Assembly: GCF_000002425.4 (NCBI RefSeq)
Contig: NC_037270.1
Coordinates: forward strand, 4,014,444-4,078,443
Source of the DNA: Physcomitrium patens
Taxonomy: Eukaryota > Streptophyta > Bryopsida > Funariales > Funariaceae
Length of the DNA stretch: 64,000 nucleotides
Direction of reading: 5' to 3'
The translations under genes were made by a program, and so were the position numbers. Shown piece after piece: positions 56,505 through 64,000 of this stretch (its first letter is position 1; every line of letters begins with the position of its first letter). The notes under the pieces are model-generated. The model searched no databases. It worked only from the letters and a program-made list of their open reading frames with translations, and was not told the origin of the DNA.

Positions 56505-56927
56505 TCATATGTTGAGAAAATCTATGATGCGACAAATTATATTCGCCACATACTCTGATCTCTGTTCTCTTCGAAGATGATTGATAGGGCCTCTCAATCA
56601 TCGGTAGTGTCCCATACCAGGGCGGGAAGACCACCCAGTTATTTGATCATTGTTAAGGCCTTCATAACTTCCTTCGAATAGAATATTCGAAACACCATCG
56701 GGAGTTGTTCCTACCTCTAGCAAAATCACCAAACATCGAGAGTCCCTTCCCAAATCGTGATACCAAACGCGTTGTATCTCACCGTGTATTCGAGGAAGAA
56801 CATGTCGTTCTTGAAGATCTTCATCTCGATTGCGTCGTCTTGAAGGTTGTGACAATCATAATGTCTCGTCCGGCAGGTCAGCAAACGAAGGTTCTTGAGT
56901 TGAATCCGTTGGTTGTTGGCTCTCCAT
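56505..56927 (-). pseudogene. E2 ORF3: homologue of E1 ORF3, two in-frame stops
   Basis: From ATG at 56927 (MESQQPTDSTQ) to TGA at 56505-56507, 140 codons, with TGA after DETL and a second TGA inside the GHYR-x-L motif. Shared with E1: MxSQ start, SRRRxRDE, LVIxxEV and GPxNHLxREQ. The second stop stands where E1 has Trp (TGG to TGA), the first probably where Arg stood. Function unknown. Confidence 0.65.
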
Positions 56928-57042
56928 CTAATTAGCGTCACAAATGCAAAGAAGTTACAAACAAGGATAGGAAATTGAATGTTATCTTGCCTCAATCTTG
57001 TCTCTTTTATAAGAGAGATTTTCATCTTGGTTTTGATGGATG

Positions 57043-60000
57043 TCATTGATGAAAAACTTTGACTTTAATTGATGCATTTGCTAGATTCCTGGATGGCTCC
57101 CATGTGCGTTCACTAATATCATATCCGTGCCAATGAATAAGATATTCCAGCTTATTTCGACGCCGCCTTGAGTCTAATATCTCTTCCACCTCAAATTCTT
57201 CATTATTATCTACTTCTATAGGAGGCGGTGGCATTTGTCTTCTTCCTTGTATATCCACTGTCTTATATGGTTCAAGAAGAGACACGTGGAATACAGGATG
57301 GATCTTGATTGACTCCGGTAGATGTATCCGATATGCAACTGGGTTGATCTGTTCAGAAACAAAAAAGGGGCCAAGCCTACGATAGTCCAACTTGTCACAA
57401 GGTCAAATAGTCTTGATATTGCGACGAAGTAGCCATACCTTATCACCCACGTTGATTTGTGGTTGCTCCTTACGATATAGATCTACGTTTATCTTTTGTC
57501 GTTCTTGAGCTTCCTTCAATTGCGTCTTTATTATTGCATGTAACTCTGACAACCGATTTGCCATATCTTCTGCTGCAGGATTATCAACTTTTGAAAAATC
57601 AAAAGTATCAAGTCGTGGATGATAGCCATAATTGGCAAAAAAAGGTGTTTGTTGCATGGAAGAATGTACCGTATTATTATAAGCAAACTTTGCCAATGGC
57701 AGAAGGGTTGTCCAATCATCTTGTTGGTAGTTGATAGTACACCTTAAATATTACTCCAAGACTTGGTTTACGCGCTCTGTTTGTCCATCAGTTTGAGGAT
57801 GGAAAGCCGAAGATAGCTTTATGTCCACTTTTAAAATCTTGAAAAGGGTCCTCCAAAATCTTGACACAAATTGAGTTCCCCTATCTGATATGATATCTTT
57901 AGGTAATCCATGATAGCGATAGATATTATCAATGAAAAGCTTAGCTGTTTCTTCACCTGTGATAGATTTTGTACATGGCACAAAATGTGCCATCTTGGTC
58001 AAACGATCTACTATCACAAATATAGAATCATAAGATCTTGAGCTTGGAAGATCTGTGATGAAATCCATAGAAACAGAAGACCATAGTTGTTCTGGTATAG
58101 GTAATGGCTGAAGAAGTCCGTAAGGTCGATGACGAGGAATTTTTGATCTTGAACAAATATCACATGATTGTACAAAGTCTTTGACTGACTTCCACATTTG
58201 TGGCCACCAAAAATCTCTTGATATGAGTTCCAAAGTCTTATTATATCCAAAGTGCCCTGCTGCTGGAAAGTCATGACGTGCTTGAAGAACACATAAACGT
58301 GCTTCTCCTTCTGGAACATATAGGCGTCCTTCAAAATATAATAGATTATTCTTGAACTCGAACTTAGAAGGATCATGAGACTTGGAAGAATTATTCTCGA
58401 TATCATAAACAAGAGGGTCTGAGGACATACTGGACTGGATTTGCTTGAGAAAAGTTGAATCAACAGTCAATGTTGATTTCATTGCTCGGAGATGAAATTG
58501 CTCCGGTTTCAAGAGGACCGTTCTTTGTTGCTCAAAAGCTGCATCTCCTTCTTTTGGTGCAAAATAAGAACGTCTAGATAGGGCATCAGACAAACCTTGT
58601 TGTTTTCCTGGCCGATAAGTGATAATGAACTCGAATCTTGACAAAGACATACTCCAACGAGCTTGACGACGATTCAATACGCATGCTGACATGAAATACT
58701 CGAGGTTCTTGTGTTCTGTATATACAGTGACTGGACTAGAAGCGCCTTCTAGATAATGATGCCATTCTTGAAAAGAATCCACGATCGCAAGAAGTTCTTT
58801 ATTGTGGATCTCATAATTGATCTCGGCTGCTGAGAATTTTCTTGAATAAAAAGCTATCGGATGAAATTTGTCATCTGTTCCCATTTGTGATAAAACTGCA
58901 CCCAAGGCAAAATCTGATGCATCTGTTTCCATAAAAAATACCTTGGAAAAGTCAACACGATATAAGACTAGTGCAGAGACAAACGATGTCTTCAAGGCTT
59001 CAAATGCTGCTTCCGCTTCTTGATTCCATTGGAATTTATCTTTACTAGTCAAGCGTGTAAGTGGAGCTGCAACTCGTGAGAAATCTTTGATGAAGATCCG
59101 ATAGTAATTGGCAAATCCCAAGAAACATTGGACATCTCTTACTGTCCTTGGAATCTTCCAATCCATGATTGTTTGGACTTTCTTAGAATCCATCATGAGA
59201 CCATCATTTGAAATGATGTGTCCTAAAAAGTCAACTTGAGTAGTGTGAAATACACACTTTTCCATCTTGGCGTATAATCCTGCATCTCTAAGTTTTTGTA
59301 ATACTTGACGAACATGTATTTCATGTTCTTCGACGTTCTTAGAATAGATCAAGATATCGTCTAGATAGCAGACGACAAAATTGTCTAAGAATTCACGAAA
59401 TACATCATTCATGAGATGTTGAAAAGCAGCTAGTGCATTCGTGAGTCCAAAGGGCATGACATTATATTCGAAATGTCCATACCTGGTTCGAAACGCAGTC
59501 TTCCATTCATCTCCTTCTTTGATCCATACTAGATTATATGCTCCTCTTAGATCTATTTTTGTATAGATCTTAGCTTGATTCAACTGGTCAAGGAGTCCTG
59601 ATATCAAAGGTAATGGATACCTGTTCTTGATTGTGATCTTGTTGAGTCCTCGATAATCAACACACATTCGTAAAGATCCATCTTTTTTCTTTACGAATAG
59701 AATTGGAGCTCCTGCTGGAGATTTTGAATGGCGTATGAAATTCTTCGCTAAATTCTCGTCAATCTATGTCTTGAGTTCAGCCATCTCATCTTGCGATAAA
59801 CTGTAAATTGGTCCAAATGGTGGCTGAGTTCCTTCCTTGAGGTTGATTGAACAATCATATGAACGATGCTCAGGAAGAATATCTGCATTCTTTTTTTCAA
59901 AAACGTCTTGATACTCCTGATATTGACTTGGAATGCCACTTGAAGTCTTTACGTTTTCAGAAATAGGTGCAGCATAAATAGCAAAAGTTGATCCTTCTTT

Positions 60001-60510
60001 TGCTGCGTGTATAAATGCTTTTGCACCTATCAGTACGGGTTTTACTATACTAGACTTATAATTTTTTACTTGGTTGGTAGAACTATTAATAATGCTCTGG
60101 GAAAAGTCAAGTTTACGCGAATTCCAATCTATTCGAGGGTTATATTTTTTTAGCCAGGATAAACCTAAAATAACTGGATTGGACGGGGATTCAATTATGT
60201 TAAAAGCTATGTAGCTATCATGTTCATCTATTGTTACTTTTATAGGATGAGTTTCATGAGTGACATCTCCAGAAGACAAGGAACGACCATCTATGACTTC
60301 TACATGTACTGGTTTAGGTTTCTATACAAAAGGTATTTTACGACTTTTAACAAATTGTTCATCTAAAAAACATGCTAAGGCTCCCGAATCTAATAAAGCA
60401 GAGGCTTTGTAATTCTTAGGTCCTAAATATAAGTCTATTATAAAACAAGGAGAGGGTTCTGAGGAGAGGATAGGACCTTCATTAGGAATTGTACAAGGTT
60501 CCAGCTGCAC
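57043..60510 (-). pseudogene. E2 pol with several in-frame stops
   Basis: Same domain order as E1 pol: protease (LLDSGALACF), RT (VCYLDDILIYS), RNase H (ETDASDFALGAVLSQ), integrase (zinc finger ending CDICSRSK; SMDFITDLP; SDRGTQF; DGQTERVNQ) and chromodomain (EYLIHWHGYDISERTWE). In-frame stops at 60322-60324 (TAG), 59764-59766 (TAG), 57751-57753 (TAA), 57403-57405 (TGA) and probably 57043-57045 (TGA). The longest open piece, 59667-57751, holds RT through the integrase core. Compared with E1, the stops at 60322 and 57751 replace Gln and those at 57403 and 57043 replace Lys/Arg positions. Confidence 0.92.
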
Positions 60511-60515
60511 TGTCC

Positions 60516-61520
60516 CTATTGTAGCTGGACGAATCCGTTTTCTGACATGTTGTCTTCTTTGACCGTCGTACCCCTCATTTTATAGTTGCGTTGTTTCTTT
60601 AGACAATGTTGAGCAGTGTGCTTAGGTTCTCCGCAATATAAACATAATCCTTCTTGACGACGACGAATCTTTTCTTGCTCAGTTAGGGGTTTAAAACGTA
60701 CCGCGTCAATTTGCATGTCTTCTACTTCCGAATGTACGTTTGGCAAAGATGTTGATGTTGCCATTGAGTAATAACATTGAGGTTCCCGTGAATGATTCTC
60801 GGATCGAAATTCGAAAAGTCGATTATCACATTTTACCGCAAAATCAATTGCTTGACTCAAAGTTTGAGGATCAGGTAAGTTGAGCATCAATTTCTTTACT
60901 TCATATTGTAATCCATAAAGAAATTGACTGATGAGTGCAGCATCATCCCACTTGATGTTAATTACAAGTTGTCAAAATTGTGAAGCATACACTGTTACTG
61001 AGCGATTTCCTTGTCGCAGAATTCGGATCTTATTTGTTGCAACACGAGTTGCATCGTGTTCACCATACATAGATCGAAACTCCACCAAAAAAGCTTCCAA
61101 ATTGTCCAATATTGGATTTCGTTGTTCAAGAAAAGACGAAAACCACGATAATGCAGAACCAGAAAGTAGAGTGCCAATAAACCTGACTTATGATCCTGGA
61201 GTTGGATAGCTTTGCGGTTGAAGTTCAATTGCCAATTGTACTTGATTGATGAATCCTCGAAACTTTGATCTCGTACCATCAAATTTCTCAGGTAAGGCAA
61301 TTCTTGGTTCTCTAGTGCTTATAGGGTGTTGTACAATTGGAGAAGGAACGTGATTTGTTATAGATGTTGAAGCAGCTCCGATCATCTCTATATCCCCACT
61401 TTCTGCTATTCTTGTTCTTTCCTGTATTGGTGAATTGAGTTGATGCATCGCAAGCATTAACTCCCTCATTTGCTCTTGCATTTGTGCCATTGCACTCTTC
61501 ATTTCAACAAGCTCTGCCAT
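60516..61520 (-). pseudogene. E2 gag with two in-frame stops
   Basis: ATG at 61520 (MAELVEMKSAMAQMQEQM, a coiled-coil-like start) to TAG at 60516, 334 codons, interrupted by TAA at 61188-61190 and TGA at 60972-60974. It contains KFDGTRSKFRGFINQ and a CCHC knuckle (CLYCGEPKHTAQHC). A Met 13 codons upstream is open too, but the alignment with E1 favours 61520. Confidence 0.9.
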
Positions 61521-61699
61521 AATGACACTAAGAAGAAAAATTTGTTTGATACTGCTCAAGACAAAAAAAAAGAAAGACTTGATAACAAAGAAGATACTAA
61601 GAACAATATCAGTTTAGAAGTGGGTAATCCGCAAACTTCTAATACGCTTATGCCTTGTCAAGAGAAAGGGGTAATCCACTCTTACTCAAGAAAAACAAA

Positions 61700-61711
61700 G
61701 CTCTGATATTG
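61700..61711 (-). other. tRNA-iMet-like primer motif of E2
   Basis: CAATATCAGAGC on the minus strand, 20 nt inside the 5' LTR border. It parallels the E1 motif at 31886 and E3/E4 equivalents. Confidence 0.4.
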
Positions 61712-61717
61712 TAAGTA

Positions 61718-61729
61718 CACTCTTGTCAA
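61718..61729 (-). other. Candidate self-primer binding site of E2
   Basis: TTGACAAGAGTG (minus) starts 2 nt after the 5' LTR and is perfectly complementary to CACTCTTGTCAA at 61918-61907, the predicted start of the transcript. Same length, same offset and different sequence from E1. Confidence 0.7.
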
Positions 61730-61731
61730 TC

Positions 61732-62292
61732 TGTCAAGGACAAGAACTCGATGAAAAAATAGTTCAGACAAGTAAGCGTTCACTCAAAGAAAAGTAACAA
61801 AATATGAATAATAAGTATGTATATTGAAAAGAGAAACTAGAATGGCTATTGCCAAAAGACAAGAAAACTAGAGACCCTTGAAACTAGACTAGAAGCAAGA
61901 AAGGAGTTGACAAGAGTGAAGAAGCCTTCACTCTTGTCTCTATATATACTATCTAACTAGGGGCTACGTGGCGACGTTCTATAGGACCTCCAATATGTGT
62001 TGACTTTGTAGGATACATGCCTTGACTTACAACGCAAGTTTTTCTACGTGTGGGCCATATAGTTAGCTTGATCTTCAAGCTAACAACATGTGTGGCACAT
62101 GGCCAACTTGTTGACCACGTTTCTAATCCAAAAAGTCAATTAAAGACACCTATGAAGTCAAAGCAGCATCTAGAAAGTTTCTAGGAAGCTTCTATATTAA
62201 ATATTATAGAATTAACTTACTTTTATCTACTTTTACTTACTTCTACCTATTTCTATATGTAATTATTAGCTTACATGATTATGGCCATGACA
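61732..62292 (-). repeat. E2 5' LTR with TATA box and dyad
   Basis: TATATATA at 61948-61941 (minus). The dyad GACAAGAGTGAAG / CTTCACTCTTGTC lies at 61938-61909 with a 4-nt loop and thirteen Watson-Crick pairs. U3 contains an imperfect heat-shock-like cluster (TTC, 3 nt, GAA, 2 nt, TTC) at 62179-62192, less regular than in E1. Confidence 0.93.
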
Positions 62293-62487
62293 GAACCTTC
62301 TAAAAAGACTTAAGGTAATTATTATAATAGGGTCATTATATTAAGATCTTTGTTGTTATGGATTTGATTAGATCACTCTACTTGATCTTATATTGTATTA
62401 AGATCTTTGTTGTTATGGATTTGATTAGATTTTAGACCTTAGAGTATGTTTCAATATTGAAGTTTAATTAGATTAAGATCTTAAATA

Positions 62488-62529
<42 letters not shown>

Positions 62530-62813
62530 AAATTTATTAATAATATATTTTTTATTATTTTTTAAAAGTTTTTTAATTTTATTAATTCTTTAAGATTTTA
62601 TCATTATTTTATTATTTATTTTAAAAAATCTATTAATTTAATGTATAATATTTTAAAAATATTTTTATAATTTTTATTATATTTTCTTTAATATTTCTTA
62701 ATAATTGATTAAAATTTATCTATAATTGGTAAGATTTATTTACAATTGATAAGATTTAATTAGACTCTATTTAGAATTATATTAGACTCATTAGGACCTT
62801 TATTATTGCAACT
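62293..62813. other. AT-rich DNA with a 34-bp tandem duplication
   Basis: Continues the repeat interrupted by E2. ATTAAGATCTTTGTTGTTATGG and the next bases occur twice (62340-62373 and 62397-62430; 34 bp, period 57). Then come a TA microsatellite and decayed AT-rich DNA. Confidence 0.6.
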
Positions 62814-63040
62814 TATTAAGGATATGAATTTCAAAAAAAGAAATCTTCAATACACTCTTCCGTCACTCAAACAAATTAGAAAATTACTCAAAGATGATGT
62901 AGCATTAAACTAGAATGACTTTTTCCAAAGACAAGAAGAGTAGAAAGTCTTGAAATAAGACTAAGGACTAAAAAAGTATTAACAAGAGTGGAAAATGCTT
63001 CATTTTTACCTCCATATATACTGTAGAATAGAAATTAATT
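62814..63040 (-). repeat. Truncated LTR related to the E2 family
   Basis: Resembles the first 220 bp or so of the E2 LTR: a TATTAAGGATATGAAT start, CCAAAGACAAGAAGAG, AACAAGAGTGGAAAATGCTTC and CCATATATACT. The dyad is degraded and the rest of the LTR is missing. Confidence 0.55.
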
Positions 63041-63179
63041 TTTTTTTGAAAGATATTGGTAAAATATACTAATAGTCTAAAGAATGGATAATTCAGGAAG
63101 ACGAATGATTGATTTAGTTATTGAAAGTGGTTAATTACAAAATTATAATGTTGTGTTGTGGTTTAGCTACTATATAAAA

Positions 63180-64000
63180 AAAATTTAATTATGTACTTAG
63201 TATATAATTTACTAAGTAATATGGTGAGAGCCATATTAATAGATTTTAGTTGGTTGTAGAATATAATTTGATTATTACCTTGAAAAGAGGTTGTTTAAAA
63301 AAGATTACTATAGAATTTGTATAATTTTAATTTCTTTTGATAGTACTTTTTAAGATCGGTTTTGATTGATAGTAACTTCTAAATATTTAGAGTCACCTTT
63401 GTTAGACATTGGTGACCTTTGAAAACTTAATTTGATTCTTTTATTTGGTGTTTAGAGCATAAATTATGTAAATCTTATAAAAAAAAGGTTTGAAGAAGGA
63501 TTTTTGTAGCAAATAGAGTTTAGGGCATCCATATAGATGAATGGAGATGGATGATAAAAATCTCCATTCCTATTGGTCAAAAATCATGACCAATAGGCTT
63601 TGAAGAGGCTGCCTGAGGCCATATTAGAGATTAGGGTTAGTTTTTCGGAGCCACTTGAGCTTTGAATGCTAGGATTAGTAAGTTTAGGTTTTTGGCTATG
63701 GTTTTGGTACAAATCTTGTATGGTTTGGAGTTTATTTGAAGGAGATATAGGCGCTCAAAGTTAAGGTGTTGATTTGGAAGCTATTATCACTCTTTTTAAT
63801 ATAATACATGCGTACAAAAGGCAATTGAGGATCGGCATCTGCAATTGAAGAGAGTACTTTTGCGGTTATACTTTTTGCATACTACTTGCTAGATTCCAAG
63901 TTGAAGTAAAGGAGTTATTGGATTTTGAAGTCAGCACATGCAATCTAAAGGTAGTAAGTGACCCAATTAACTAGTGGTTGTGTCTTGAGCTATATCTTGA
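63180..64000. repeat. Reverse-complement copy of the 22.5-23.3 kb repeat
   Basis: Shares, on the opposite strand, the order of 22480-23270, including ATGGAGATGGATGATNAAA, CCTATTGGTCAAAAATCATG and AAACAACCTCTTTT (as read at 23260). It runs off the end of the window. Non-coding. Confidence 0.65.

Larger units (their letters stand above)
55903..62292 (-). mobile_element. E2: young chromodomain Ty3/gypsy element with multiple stops
   Basis: LTRs 55903-56463 and 61732-62292, both 561 bp and differing at seven sites, six of them transitions. Minus-strand order: gag (61520-60516), pol (from about 60510 to 57043), ORF3 (56927-56505), then a purine tract with eight G next to the 3' LTR. The left LTR border has TGATA instead of TGACA. 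Flanks GAAGT and GAACC are only a partial target duplication. The unoccupied paralogue at 42601-42881 confirms the insertion site. All functional motifs are recognisable, but in-frame stops make it non-autonomous. Confidence 0.93.

Overview
The window is nuclear DNA of a land plant. It holds an intron-rich gene with GT-AG splice sites, a chloroplast-targeted chlorophyll/tocopherol-pathway enzyme, a plant-type aspartic protease, and a large AT-rich island of nested chromodomain Ty3/gypsy LTR retrotransposons. Gene style, intronless CHLP and chromoviruses dominating very AT-rich intergenic DNA suggest a bryophyte, most likely a moss; this is inference, not proof.

Layout. Bases 1-14.8 kb are genic and of balanced composition: NAA25 (auxiliary subunit of the NatB N-terminal acetyltransferase, 19 exons, +), CHLP (geranylgeranyl reductase, one exon, +) and a nepenthesin/CDR1-like aspartic protease (three exons, -) whose third exon is broken by two frameshifts, one at a run of 19 C. 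From 14.8 to 40.2 kb lies a 25.4-kb transposon island bracketed by two 744-bp direct copies (14088-14831 and 40213-40956, one mismatch) of the protease's first exon and proximal promoter. After about 0.6 kb of ordinary DNA a second transposon-rich stretch runs to the end of the window.

Retrotransposons. I call four related chromodomain elements E1-E4. E1 (31430-37523, +) is young and almost intact. E2 (55903-62292, -) is young but carries several stops. E3 (42882-49246, -) and E4 (20137-37575, -, split by E1 and other insertions) are old, AT-drifted relatives of E2. Two solo LTRs of the E2 family (17507-18067, 52602-53162), a degenerate gypsy element of another type (about 49247-55780, +) and several non-coding LTR-like repeats fill the rest.

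Most notable. (1) In both E1 and E2 the predicted 5' end of the transcript is perfectly complementary over 12 nt to the site 2 nt after the 5' LTR, while the sequences differ between families. That is the arrangement of Tf1-type self-priming. (2) The same sequence forms a 13-bp dyad over the predicted transcription start. (3) The E1 LTR carries arrays of canonical heat-shock elements, expanded in the 5' LTR. (4) A third ORF downstream of pol is shared by E1 and E2 and has no function I recognise. (5) Premature stops are mostly C-to-T changes in CG, CHG and CHH contexts. (6) The 744-bp duplication around the island splits the protease gene body from its distal promoter.
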